Assembly: GCA_030407085.1 (NCBI GenBank)
Contig: CM059587.1
Location: 72,467,001 to 72,531,000 of the forward strand
DNA from: Trichopria drosophilae
Lineage: Eukaryota; Arthropoda; Insecta; Hymenoptera; Diapriidae
Direction: 5' to 3'
Length of the DNA: 64,000 nt
Under the pieces are notes generated by a model that worked only from the letters and a program-made list of their open reading frames with translations, did not search any database and had not been told where the DNA came from. Shown here piece by piece: positions 1 through 12,155 of this stretch; the stretch's first letter is position 1, and the number at the start of each line of letters is the position of its first letter. The translations under genes and the position numbers were made by a program.

Positions 1-56
1 TTGTAAATTGATCGTATTCATTATCCAATATTATATTACAAAATAATTCTTTTTAT

Positions 57-141
57 TCGATTATTTTGTGGTGATTATTTTTGTAGCGATTATTTTGTCG
101 CGATTATTTTATCGCGATTATTTTGTCCGATTATTTTATGG
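57..141 (+). repeat. 15-bp minisatellite (CGATTATTTTGTCG-type)
   Basis: About five imperfect tandem units of roughly 15 bp, each containing GCGATTATTTTGTC or a close variant. The array runs directly into the CCGACAGTC repeat that follows. Confidence 0.75.
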
Positions 142-152
142 TTCTGTTGTTT

Positions 153-214
153 TGTCGTGTAACCGATATTTTGACTGTCGGTTTTTCGACCTGTCGTCTT
201 TTCGACCCACACCC
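153..214 (-). repeat. CCGACAGTC-family repeat, copy 1
   Basis: Read on the minus strand this begins GGGTGTGGGTCGAAAA and continues with alternating GACGACAGG, CCGACAGTC and runs of A. The same leader and motif recur near 29.36, 37.15, 48.0-48.1 and 63.7 kb. Confidence 0.6.
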
Positions 215-242
215 ATAGGAGAAGGATAGAATACATATACTG

Positions 243-521
243 CAGTAGTGCTCCCCTTAAGTCATACATTTGGGGCAAGCACGATGGCGGCATCTCCCCT
301 TAAGTCATCTTTCATAACATTCAATTTCAATGGATTTGCAATGTAATTTGCTGGTACTTTTGGTACATTTGTTAGTTACACATTTATACAAAACGTTACG
401 TGAGCTACCGTTAAACAGAACGCGTGATTGGGGAACACATCGGGAATTATAACCTATAAAATTATGACTTACGGGGAGCATAGGACTTAAGGGAAGATGA
501 CTTATAAGAAGAGAACTACTG
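243..521. mobile_element. MITE-like element with CAGTAGTKCTC inverted ends
   Basis: The left end CAGTAGTGCTC and the reverse complement of the right end CAGTAGTTCTC match. Just inside, CCTTAAGTCAT recurs in inverted orientation on both sides. The length of 279 bp, lack of coding capacity and terminal symmetry suggest a non-autonomous DNA transposon. No clear target-site duplication was seen. Confidence 0.55.
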
Positions 522-1784
522 TAAGTAGAAATAACAGCCTGAAAAGTTGACTATTATATTTACAATTCAGAATATTGTAATTTATATCATACAATAGCTA
601 TTCTTATTATAATAAAATTTGGTTTTCATTTAATAAATTTTATTAGTCGATTTTAATACTGAAAAATGTTGTAAGTGACTATTCGATTGTACAACTGTCA
701 TACATTTGAGGTTATGTAAGGATATTTTAGTACGAATGAAACTTGTAAACTGAATAATATCACAGGCTTGTTAGTTAATTAAACTATTTGTTGTAATTCC
801 GTGGTTTACTTTGTAAAATGGTGCAATTAACTACTTTTCTCCGTCCGTGTAAAAAACATAGCTCATAATGTAATGGTCAAATAAAAATCTTACTAAATAA
901 TATAAAAATGGTCTTTAGAAAATTTAGTACAATTTCATTCAGTTAAACTATCATTTGAGTAGAAAATTTAAAAAAATGGATGAAAGAGTTGTGAATTTTA
1001 TATAAAGAAATATAATTTAAATACTTACTACTCTCTTCACATTATTTTTTATCGATAAGATTCTCTGTAACAAAAACATTGACCTATAACTTTTTCAGTT
1101 CGATCACCTATTAGTTTTATCAATTCCAATAATTACTTAGCAGATGATCTCGAGAAATTCCTTTTTATTTAGGGACAATGTAGTATTAAATAATTAAACA
1201 TTTATACAAATAATTTTTAGATTTCTCTGATTTTGTTAAGTCTTACAAAAAAATTAAAATTTTAGTTACTTTGGATTGGATGCTTTTTTAAGTTTCAGTA
1301 TTAACACATTCTAAAATGTTTTCTAAATAAAAGAAAAATATAATAAACTGTTGATAAGCAGATAAATTTTCTTTGCTCCATAATTTTCTTTAAAATTATT
1401 TAATCTAAATTCGCCCTGTAAGAAGGTATAATTTTAATGAAATATCTCCGGAACGGATCTTGATCGAATTCTTTTGCATCTTTGAATCATTATTCCGGTG
1501 GAAAACATGATTTTCTTTCATTTCTGAAAATAATTTAACCGTTGAAGGGATAATTTATGACCACATTGTGAAGTGTTGTCATGCCTATATTATTTGCGCT
1601 CAGCTTATTCACTCAGGGAAAATAACACCTTTTGTTACTATAAACTTGATTATCTTAGTAAAATTAACAATATTTTAGTGCTAATTACCATAAACTTTAG
1701 TAAAATACATTCAACTATATATTTCTGTGAGAGTTTTGTACTACTCTCTTCAATCGCTTGTCATCGACTAAAACTGTCGAGAAA
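522..1784. other. AT-rich DNA without recognisable genes
   Basis: Only short A/T runs and chance open frames are visible. The open frame at 1573-1881 runs into a dispersed repeat and shows no protein-like composition. Confidence 0.6.
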
Positions 1785-2075
1785 ATCGGCGGCCATTATT
1801 GATCCGACATGTTGCATTTATCAACTCAAAATTATTATAATTTTCAGCCATAACCAGTTAATGTTTATATCATCAATATAAAACGTAATAAAAAACGTTC
1901 TATGTTCTTTATTTCAAAGAATTAATAATTTTGAAAAAATTTGCTTCCTTCCGCGGCCATTTTGAATCGGCCATTGCTTCTAAAAAATATTCTATTAGTA
2001 TATTATTTATGTTCAATAATCGGGATCACTTTTTATACATGCATTTTATTGATTATAATCCGTTTCGATGGAGAA
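1785..2075 (+). repeat. Dispersed repeat A, copy 1
   Basis: Contains ATTTTGAATCGGCCATTGC, followed by TTCTAAAAAATATTCT. Diverged copies lie at 48130-48310 (inverted) and 48930-49190 (direct). The alignment extends over more than 200 bases by eye. It is non-coding; the element class is unknown. Confidence 0.65.
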
Positions 2076-2079
2076 AATC

Positions 2080-3240
2080 GTGAAAACTAAAAAAAAAACG
2101 ACCTAAGAACATGGCATTTTTTTCATTTTGTAAAATTTTTGCAGAAATAGGTGTTTTTTGGCCATTTTCTTGACTGTAGTTGCTATAACACACTTCAAAA
2201 TATTCGGAAATATATTTTCCAACATTAAAAACAAATTCTTTCTACTGTAGAAACTGAGCTGATGTTTACGTACCTGCTTTTCTCATTTTGGGCAAAAAAC
2301 GTGTAAACGTGATGCAGCCTGCTCACTCCAAGTTTGGAGTGAAAATTACTCTCCAAGAAATTTAGAGAATATTCAAAATTCTTGATTTCAATTTCAGCAT
2401 AAAAATTTATAATGTAAAAACGAAGAAGACATATAATTTTGCACTGCGTGTCTCGTGAATTTACAACTCGCATATTCTAGATTTCCTCTATACCTTTTGT
2501 AAAATTACAACACCATTATGAAAAAGAACGATGATACAGAGATTCAACGCCCCTAGCGACTTGTCTTGGAACTAGAATTGCAATACATATGTACATTTGA
2601 ATTTACTAGACTATCTGGCCGTCATTTTCTAGTCACTTTAATTCAGTTATGAAATATACTGTGTGAAATATGAATTACACTAATGTTTATAAATTAATCA
2701 CCGATCAGCTTTCGTCTATTTCAGACGATTTTTGAACAAACTGCAGTTTTTAGTTATTCACTTGAAAATCGAGCCATGGAAACTTTATTTCCATAAGGAA
2801 AAGTTCTGTCAAAAACGCATCCTTTCAAAACAAATATTCATAAACAACCCCAATTAAAATTTTATATTGATAAAATCAATAAATGAATTGTCAAGCTATC
2901 CATTTTTTCGTGAATATAAACATCTAAAATACAATTCCTTTTCGGATAAACAAATGCGGCCAATTTCGTTGCATCATCTCATATAAAAGTTCATGAATTA
3001 TTAAATTTTAAAAATTCAATATGTTAAAATATTTTGTATCATATGACCATATGTACTATTGATAAAACTAATTTTGAAGTATTTCGTACTGCTCTTTGAG
3101 TTCAGTCATATTCATATTCAAACGGAACTCAATAAACGAACTAAAATTAACTTGTGGAGCTTCTTTTGGATAGGAGATTGAAAATAATAAAAATGATCCT
3201 TCAAACGCAAATTACTTCGATACACTTATAATGAGTATTT
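2080..3240. other. AT-rich intergenic DNA
   Basis: No gene or element recognised. A small hairpin (ACTCCAAGTTTGGAGT, about 2327-2342) is present. This is the 3' flank of the secreted-protein gene. Confidence 0.5.
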
Positions 3241-3244
3241 TATA

Positions 3245-3250
3245 TTTAAT
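3245..3250 (-). terminator. Possible poly(A) signal ATTAAA
   Basis: ATTAAA reads on the minus strand about 105 bases after the stop codon of the secreted-protein gene. It is the common variant of AATAAA. In AT-rich DNA such hexamers arise easily by chance, so support is modest. Confidence 0.35.
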
Positions 3251-3352
3251 TCTATAATGCGTGTACATAATTAATACTTATTCATAAACTGGTTTGACAA
3301 TCGTACCATTTGTTTCTGTGTCTAAAACGACTCTAGTGGTTTAATTGTAACC

Positions 3353-4658
3353 TTACAATAAATATGCTCCTTGTGCTGCTTGCAGAGGCCTAAGAGTAAC
3401 TTCAGTTATACAATTTGCAGCCCGGATCATTATGCGGTTCTTGATTTGGTCAGCATTTTTCAGTAATGATGTCGATGTTTGCGCAAATATGGCTTCAGCG
3501 CTTAGGCTTTCTCCGATTTCTGCTCCGATTGATAGTTGTTTATTTTTGTCCGCTGAATGCTGTTGCGAATTTCTGTAATGTTGTTGTACATTACCAAACA
3601 AATTTTCTCCACCCTGCATAAAATTGGAGTAATTAATAAAAGTGAAAATATTTATAAATACAAATGAAATAGATACTTACAACAATCAATTCTTGGATGT
3701 CATTTTCCATTTTGATGATAGATTGCCTATATTCAAAATTTAAATTTGTGCACACGCCGATATCAAATTTGATGACGGGTGTAGCCATTTCCATGTTCCT
3801 TTTCACGCCCTCATATGCACCGCTATTTACTCCACTCTAATAAAAAATCGAAATAATATATAAGAAATTAAATATTCTGCATATACATGAATATCGTTAC
3901 TTGCAATATATTGTGATTTCTTTTTATATATAATTTTATGGATTTTACTAATAGAAAATATGTTAATTTAATAAATTTATATATATTATATTTTTAATTT
4001 TTGAAACTTTGTCGACCAGATATATTCAAATATAAATGCGAACAATGTGCATAATAAACTATTATATGTATCGATCGAATTAAAACGTATTGATTTGAAC
4101 ATGTACAAAAAGTTTCATAAATTTTTATTCAAAATATTAATATTTATTGTATTCTCCTTACCTTGATTCTATCCAGAACATTTGAGATATCTGCCATCAC
4201 AGTGTCGCAAGCATTCTGGTTCAGGTTTTGGAGATCTTGTTCAATATTTTTGAACCAATTCGTTCTGTATCCCTTGAGCTCTGTAATTGTATTTTCGATC
4301 TTACGCAGCATGTCCATAAAGCTTGCAGACAAATTATCTGCCGCAACATCCTATAAAAAATATTATTTTATTATTATTTATAGAAGATAGTACATAACCT
4401 AACTAATATTCTAAAACATTCACATAAACAAAATGAAGAAACGAATTAAATATTGTAAAATTGTACAAAATAACTAGCCAAAATATCATGTGTTAATAAA
4501 CTATGCATACGTAAAAAACGTGTGAAGTTCAAAATGAGTACATAATAAGTACATGAATTTTAATATAACAATATTACTTTTAAAAATAGTTACATGTAAA
4601 ACTAACGTACCTGTGCCGCGTAAGCGACGAGGAAAATGGCAAGCAACGTAAACTTCAT
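3353..4658 (-). CDS. Secreted helix-rich protein of unknown function, 4 exons, 217 aa
   Basis: Four minus-strand exons join in phase 0: 4658-4611 (16 codons), 4350-4162 (63), 3836-3681 (52) and 3613-3353 (86 plus TAA). Introns are 260, 325 and 67 bases. Donors are GTACGT, GTAAGG and GTAAGT, and the acceptors end in TATAG, TTAG and GCAG. The protein begins MKFTLLAIFLVAYAAQ, a typical signal peptide that probably cleaves near AYA. No other membrane segment is visible. The mature chain is rich in Asn, Gln, Glu, Lys, Ala and Ile in a pattern suggesting amphipathic helices. It has three cysteines (in NACDT, GVCTN and ANCIT) and an aromatic YRTNWF stretch near residues 45-50. I do not recognise it with certainty. 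Length, signal peptide, helices and sparse Cys recall insect secreted proteins of the TsetseEP (DUF725) type, but this is a weak guess. A gut, venom or gland secretion product is possible. The start is fixed by the signal peptide and by a TATA box about 75 bases upstream. Confidence 0.86.
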
Positions 4659-4700
4659 GGTGATTTCTTGAACTGTTTGTTCAGACAGAACTGGAAGGTT

Positions 4701-4735
4701 TGATGACACTCTGTGAATGCACTACACTTTTATAT
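4701..4735 (-). promoter_or_regulatory. Core promoter (TATA box and initiator) of the secreted-protein gene
   Basis: On the minus strand ATATAAAA lies at 4735-4728. An initiator-like TCATCA at 4706-4701 follows, its A about 30 bases after the first T of the TATA, which is the normal TATA-to-start spacing. The predicted 5' UTR is about 45 bases before ATG at 4658. A focused TATA promoter is common for tissue-specific secreted-protein genes. This is pattern matching only. Confidence 0.6.
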
Positions 4736-4739
4736 GCTC

Positions 4740-7550
4740 ACAAATGATCCTCAGGCAGTCATTAATTAGGATCAGATTAATATTCTATGAAACTATTACT
4801 ATCGTATATCCAGGAACTAAATCAATAACTTATCTATCTGCCAATTACTATCTACTATATGAACGCATTATCAGGAGAATACATTACGTGATTATCAAAG
4901 TAACTATTGCACTTGTCATTGCCTCATGTCTTGATTACCTCATGAGTGACTTAAGAATTAGAAATGAGTGACTTAGGAATTAAGTGACAGCAAAAGGACG
5001 AATTAGTGCTAAAGCTGCAAATTAATGTGGACTTGATCGCTGGAGTTTGAAGACATTAATAAACTTTGAAAATAAACAAAAATAATCAACCTAACACGAT
5101 CGGTTCTTATAAGTTACTAAAAAATAAGAATATTTGGAGTTAACTTGAACAAAAGTAAATTTTAGTTCGTCAGATGATGAAGACAACAGATAAATCTCTG
5201 TCTAAAATTGCGAATGTAAATATATAAAATTGGACATCTGATAACTTAACTCTCTTGGTTACTTTGAAGATTTTGTAACCCCCAAGTGACCAATTTCATG
5301 AAAATCACTGTTTTAATCCCAATATTGGATTCGTCATTTAAAACCAATATGGGATTTGTAATCAGCGTAAAGTAGTAGTAGCCAAATTAGCTAAAATTTC
5401 GTATCTAATTTTACCTTTTTTGCTGAATATCGAATCAACATGGCATAAAATATATTATGAATATTGTTACGATATAAAAGTGAATTAATTATTATTATGA
5501 TTAAATCAGTTAGTTGATCATGCACAATTCTAAGAGCAAAAAATGGACATAAAACGAGTAAGTTAGAACTATTAGCACTCCAGAAATCACATATATGAAT
5601 TGTTAATGAAAGATCAGTTCGAAATTCTAATATATTCTTTCAAACTCTTCCGGTCCCTAAATAAAAGATCAAAGATCTTAACTAACCCCTTACAGTTATT
5701 AGGAGTAGATTTCATAAGGGATAGATGCGGTTCATAGTTTGCTGTCGTTTAACTCTTTGGCACTCAGGACCGTTGGAGGGATATGGCGTTAAACGATGTT
5801 ATCAAAGCGTTGATTGAATTTACATAAACGTACCATTTGATCTATGAGATGTTTGTTTGTCACGTCGCATAAAGTGGTTTATATAACGGGAGACATCTTC
5901 CATAAAGAGCAAAGTAGATTTTCGGGGATGCCGGAGGGCTCCGGATAATGTCTTTACGTTGTTTGCGGCTGCGGATTGTAATGAAGACAGGCTTGAGGGT
6001 TCGTGCTCTTTATTAGTTCTAAAGGAGGTTCCGATTCAACCCCTCAAGCACTTTTATGGGACACGTTATCTGCATTACTTATGTATACTCGAAAGTCGCT
6101 AAAATTTGCACGACCTGCGACAATGCTCCGTTTTCTTCAGCTAAACTTATGGGTGACTCAGCGCACCGTTAAGGAGTTTACATGCTTCAAGAATCACATT
6201 TTTAACAGTCCAAAGAATTTTGGTATGCTTTGGTAGACTTTTTTGTAAAGAGAATTTGTCATAAGCAAAAAACTAATCAAAATTGCAACGACCTCTGCTA
6301 TTGTCTAAACTGAATTTTTATATGCAGGGTTTCAACATACAAATTTTAAATTTCCTGCAGTAAAAATGTCATTATTCAATTAATTTTAAGCAATGAATCA
6401 AACGGTGATGAAGAGTTTGACAATGAAGATGGTCTACGTAATTATTTAGAGGTCTGTTTGGTAACGATTAGCAATCGACAAAGCAAACCAATTTTACGTC
6501 CTCAGATTATTGGTCCGAGATGACCTCAAATATATTTTTCACTTTTTGCTCCCGTTGCTGATCATTTCTCTGTAGAGAATGAATTTCACCCCTAGAATTT
6601 AAAATATCATTGTCTATAATATATTCTCCAAAGAATTAAAAAATTTATCTCATGTTACGAAATACCTTACTCAAATTAAAAATCTATGGTTTCATTATAA
6701 TACAGATATTAAGATACAACGCATTATGCAACTCTGTCAATCTTACAGATCGATGAACATGAGCGTTTATGCCGTCTTGATGCTTGAATCGAACACAGAG
6801 GTTGACCACAGGAAGCGACTGTTGGCCACACGAAGCGTGGAGCTCATCAAGCTGACCAACTAGGAGATTTATTACCATCCATCATCAGGAAATGTTCGAT
6901 TCAATTTCGTAATTTCATCGTTTACTTGATCTTAATTCGTTAATAAATTTGTAATGTCATTATTTATTTTTTTTTAAACTTCTTACTATTTTGAACAGTT
7001 ATTAGAAACAAAATACCTAATAAAGGATTTATTGATAAGGACCAAATAATGATATTGGTAATTTTTTTTTTAATTACATCCAGGATTACGATGTAAGTGA
7101 ACTTGCGGATTTATTGATTGTATTATGCCGTAGTGTAATATAAAATAACACTTTCCATCATGGGGAATTCAAATAGGACAATTGGAGTCTTCTGAAAATG
7201 AAGAAGCTATTCCTCTTTGAACATTCAGACACATACGGCAGGCATGATTCGGCTCTTGTTCTAAGACATTTTATTCGATTTAAGACATTTGCTCTATACA
7301 TCATTGAAAAAAGTCATATAGAAAACGAAGACACTTCGACATGTCGAAAGTATTTCCAACTTCATGGTCAAACCTAATCTTGTTCACAAAGGGTACTAAT
7401 GTCGCTAAAAACATATCTTACGAAATAATATTTCCAACCTAACCTAACCTTAAAACTTGTTTACAATGTGCACTGAGAGAAATGTTTCTTTAAACTTAAT
7501 GTAATAGCTTCATAGTAAAGCTAACCAAAATTTAGATTTTGATCTTAAGG
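4740..7550. other. Intergenic DNA with minor repeats
   Basis: No gene recognised. Near 4942-4985 a 22-base unit containing GAGTGACTTARGAATTA is repeated in tandem. At 5990-6050 GCTTGAGGGTT and AACCCCTCAAGC form a hairpin in a somewhat GC-richer block (5700-6230) that I cannot assign. CCAACCTAACCTAACCTT at 7433-7450 resembles a block at 50848-50865. Confidence 0.5.
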
Positions 7551-7975
7551 TAAGGTAATCTGAGATTCATTAAATTTGTTATGTTAATAGTTAATATGAG
7601 AATTTTAAATATTAATGTTAGGATCATTACGCGACATGTAATATTTACGCGATTACAGTTTCTCCGAAACAAAGATAAACAAACATACACACGCGCAGTC
7701 ATTCGATTCTCTGCGAATTTTTCGACGCATTGTTGACATGCGCAGTTCAAAAGACAGAATTTAACGTAAGCTTTATTAACAGTTAACGTAAACTAATTGA
7801 ATGTTAAAACATACGAGTTAATATACAATTACATTGCTGATAAGCAGGAAAGTGCTGGTATTTTCATCTCAAAGTTACCTCCCATTTTTGACTTTACAGT
7901 TACCGTTACAACTTTACAGTTAATGGAAGAGCCTCGAAATTATCGTACAATAACTATTAGTAAATAATTTATCTC
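7551..7975 (-). repeat. Dispersed repeat B, copy 1
   Basis: Reverse complement of the 54743-55163 copy, with long matching blocks such as AACTTTGAGATGAAAATACC and AATGCGTCGAAAAATTCGCA. The length is about 425 bp in both places. It contains a relatively CpG-rich core. The short open frame at 7532-7750 lies in it and is not conserved in the other copy. The element is probably non-autonomous; the class is unknown. Confidence 0.82.
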
Positions 7976-7979
7976 AATA

Positions 7980-8475
7980 TAGTAATTACAGGCGGATAAT
8001 TTCTGTGATTCACAGAATTCACAAATATAATAGTATCCGTCGATTGTTGATTACTGTATTGCCAAAGTCTACAGACTTAATTCTTCTAGATAACACGTCG
8101 AAAATAACAAACCAATCTTCAGTGACATGCGTATTTGGCATAAGAACACAACTAGAATAAAGCACCAAGAAACCTTTTAAAAATAACCATACAATTGTCA
8201 TCCCGTCCTCATTTTTGCAGTGAGTAGGTACAGCAAAATAACAGCCAACATAACATTTTCTGCAGCCGATAACAATTATTAAGAATCTAAATAGACTTTC
8301 CAAATTTTCAAAATTATAAGTGCCTGAAAATTATCTAAATTTCGTTTAGAACAAACTGTGGACATTTTTATTATTGAAAATGTATGAATGTCAACAAAAC
8401 TTTGACTTGAATGAAAAATTAGCCACAAATATTTTTAGTGGGGAATTGAAAATACAATAGTTCTACGAAGACAAT
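7980..8475. other. AT-rich DNA, no feature seen
   Basis: Apart from a 94-codon minus-strand open frame (8019-8303) with no recognisable domain, nothing stands out. I regard that frame as chance because it lacks any start or splice context of note. Confidence 0.4.
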
Positions 8476-8770
8476 ATTTACTATCTTTATTGCAACTTAT
8501 CATTAACTTCACGGCAGTGAAGCAATCTGCACTCAAAACTGGAATCGCTAGCTGTCAAAGAACTCAAACAATGTAAGCAGATAAAGCAGTACATCCAATT
8601 TGAAAACTGCGCTGGATTTGAAACAGCCGACATTGACAGACATCTCAGTCAATATGGAATCTGATCAGTCAACCGAGTAGGGGAAGCTGATTGGTCAGTT
8701 CCAGCTGACTGCATATCACGTTGTACATAAAGGGAAATCTTCGGTGGAAATCCTAACTCGGTATCAGAGT

Positions 8771-8818
8771 GTACCAGCCCTGATGAAGCAAACTATTATG
8801 TTTGCGAACTGCCGGCAA
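8771..8818 (+). ncRNA. Hammerhead-ribozyme-like motif (probably decayed)
   Basis: CTGATGA (8780-8786) is followed by GCAAAC, a six-base loop and GTTTGC (a perfect 6-bp stem, 8788-8805), then GAAC. This is the layout of a hammerhead core: CUGAUGA, stem II, GAAAC. The second core box has lost one A (GAAC for GAAAC), so activity is doubtful. Such motifs are known in Penelope-like retroelements and retrozymes; I see no coding remnant beside it. The GC-richer stretch 8480-8860 may be the host element. Confidence 0.45.
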
Positions 8819-8839
8819 TTACGCTACTCTAAACACACC

Positions 8840-9405
8840 GACAACACGGAAACGTCGAACAAAAAAGTCTTGTACAATTTTTGTTGAAAAGAAAAATTTG
8901 GAACATTAAATTAGTAAATCAATCATTTAAGTTTCACTGACCACTTTTTATGAATAGTGTAGGCGGGATTAAAAGGCATTAAATTGTGAATCTTTCCATC
9001 GAATTTTCTGTGGGTAATATTCGTTTCACTTTTCTCAGTTTCTGATAATTTGAAATTTGAACATCAGAATACAAAACACAGTTACCTAATTAATAATTAT
9101 TGTTAAAAAAATGCTCTATAAACATGACATTTACAAAATAATAAACAACCATTTCGTACTGAGAATTTTCCCTCCTTTTCGAAAATGGTGATAAAATTAC
9201 TGGTTCCCATTTTAAAAAATCACTTTATCCTGCAAGCTTGAAAACAAGGGTCAAGGTCATAGTTCAATCAGTCCCTTCATAATAAATAATTTTTGTTTGA
9301 AACATTTTTTATTTAATCGCGATGTTTCGAGTTACTTGGCTGCCCAAGTTAAAATGGGACACGCTGCATATTGAGCGAATTCTACGGAAGAATAAGAAGA
9401 ATAAA
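8840..9405. other. AT-rich DNA, no feature seen
   Basis: No open frame, repeat pair or hairpin was recognised here. Confidence 0.4.
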
Positions 9406-9412
9406 TTATACG

Positions 9413-9574
9413 AAATGAACGTAAACAACCTTTGGTAAGATGCTAGATGGCGCTGGAGTTAAAAATAACGCCGCAGATGTCGATATGAGCATCGCTTGTT
9501 ATGAACAGAAATTGAAAATAAAATTCATAATATTGATTGTTTTTTTAATAAATGATACAGAAAGATTTTATATT
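9413..9574 (+). repeat. Dispersed repeat C, copy 1 (blocks A and B)
   Basis: Block A (9413-9480) contains GCTAGATGGCGCTGGAGTTA and matches 12280-12350 in the same direction. Block B (9537-9574) is 38 bp and matches 12156-12193 exactly on the opposite strand. The two copies carry the blocks in different order and relative orientation. Confidence 0.7.
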
Positions 9575-9579
9575 CTGCG

Positions 9580-12150
9580 TTACAAATACGGAAGAAATTG
9601 AAAGCTACCGAATTGTTGGTACCTAGTCTGTCTTGCGGCATATCTACTAATTTTAAACCCTTTCATATACCAGGAATATAATAAAGACAGTAAAGTTGCG
9701 ATAAAGCCTGGTGGCGATAAAAATAACTAAGTCGGTTAGATTGTACAAGTGGTAACCTTATATTAAGGTTAATGTAATGTTTATTACCTATTTATTCAAC
9801 CAACATTAATGTTAACATTAAAATTTGTCATCATTTTCACTTTTCTGTAACATTATTATACAGTTACATTAACGTAGTATAATCTTAGTGTAATGTACGT
9901 AACTTTTAAAGTTACTGTAATCTTCTCAGGACCTTCTCGTGCTATGTGAGGATAATAGCTAACACATCACAGTTATTGCAAGTGAAAAATGTATGTTAAT
10001 TTAATGTTTAAGTTAAAACTATTTACATTTTTAAGACCCCTTTTTACTTTAGGTAATTGGTTATATATCCGTTATTTTGAAACACACTAAACTAGTTGTG
10101 TCGTGTTAAATAAATTAAAAATAGTGCTGCTGTATTAAAAATATTTTTCTTAATGAATTTGTCGAAGTGATAACAATAATAAACAATACTATATTACGTA
10201 TTTAGGGCAGAAACATGTAACGAGCGGGAAAATGTTTTCCGGGCGGAAAGATGGACTTTTCGTGCTGATGTGACAAAAAAATTGTTAGTGGCTACCTCAC
10301 AAACATAAACATTATCTATTTTGACGAATCTATTGTTAATTTAATGATGTTCAGATATGGATTTTTATAGGGCAGTATCATGATACATTTATTCCTAACT
10401 ATCTAAGTGATGTAGTCACTTAAACGTAACATAAATTACACATCGCTCACAATTACACGCTCATAAACATATATGGTAGGTCATTTCATAGAATACTAAC
10501 GATTTACAAATCAAGCACATATGATAACTGATATTTGATATGATAGGTCTTCTATCAGAAAATAATTATGTAGAAGCAACGATATTTTAAGTGCCATAAA
10601 CATAATTTATTCCAATAAATGTAATATTCGATTACAAACATATCTCAAAATTAAAGAAGTAAATAAAAGAGATTGCAAATTCTTATCAAAACTTAATATT
10701 TTATATTACAATACTAACCATTGTATTATACATACATATGTGACATATATCATATCAAAAGCAGATGCGTCAGTGTTGACATGAAAATATGCCAAGATTT
10801 TTTCCTTTATAGCAATAACACATGCCGAAAAACCAGCTCTATAACCTTAAAATTATACGGTATCCTAACCACAAAATGCAAAAATAAAAACAATAAATCT
10901 CTTCCGAAACTTCTCGTTTTTCCACTGTGCGTTAATGAACATGATCGCACGGTTTTTGAGAAAAACTCGACATTTCCGTGTGCAAAAATAGTATAGGATG
11001 CACTCTAAATTCCTTGAAGCGATAACTCACTGCATAACTAGTGAACTCTCATTTTTAGATGCAGCTTCGAGCGTACTACTCTCCTAAAAGTGAAATTTCA
11101 CTTTATTAAACAGTGTATTTTTTACTGCATATAAAAAGTGAATTTGATATTTCATAACGAGCATTATTTATATGTGGAATTACTCGTATGTCATCGCTTG
11201 CGAAAATCATACTAAACCGCGTGGATCTGTTCAATGCGATATGCGCCACCAAACGGTGAATTTTCGACGCATCAGCATTCTAAATCTTTTCGCTAAATCA
11301 TCTGACTAAAATTCAGTTCAAAATGGCCGTACTCACTGTATATCATACAAATAAATAAATAGTGCTATAGTATTAGTAATGTAACATACTTTTGACATGG
11401 TTTCTTAACTAAGGCAATGAGTATTGTCGTTTATATCATTTATTTATTTACTTATTTAACAGAAATGTGACGGACAAAAAATACTAAAATAAATACTAAA
11501 ATACTGAATTGTAATTAAAAATTTAAGAAGTTATCATTAATTAACACTGCATATAAATATAGAAAGTGTACAAAATCTGAAAATAGTTTGTTTAACAATG
11601 AAAATTGTTGAAGTTTTTTTTGTAATTATATGTATGTAAAAAAAATAGCCAATTAATTAACAGAGTTGACTCTAATTAATTCCAGTTACAACTTTATCAA
11701 CTATTTTTAAATTAGTTGAATCAGCTCACTTTATCAGCGTAAAGTGTATCTTTTTGCAACTAAATGAACACAAAATTGTCCATGGGTCCATTAACAAATT
11801 TAAACGCATTCTTTTATTAACAGATTAATCTGTTTTTGCATATATGATAAATTACATAGCTCTGAATCTGCGCTCTAATAAAATTACACTAAAAATTTTC
11901 CATACTGGGAAGCCATTAATCACTAACCAATAAATTAATCACAAATAAATAGAGATCATCTCCATATCATGCAATAGGACAATTTAAGTGAAATTTATGA
12001 CTAATTATGTTTTGTATACATATATGTGTATAGTAATTTTCCACTGCATACGTTTTAATAAGCGTATAAATTATTCGCACCTATATTGATTTTATCATGT
12101 ATACAAATTTCCTAAAAATCAATGGCTTTCGATGTGACCCGTATTTCTTT
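9580..12150. other. AT-rich DNA with no recognised gene
   Basis: A patch of TAA/GTTA-rich sequence at 9760-9990 resembles degenerate repeat DNA. No exon, tRNA or clean inverted repeat was identified. Confidence 0.45.
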
Positions 12151-12155
12151 GACAA

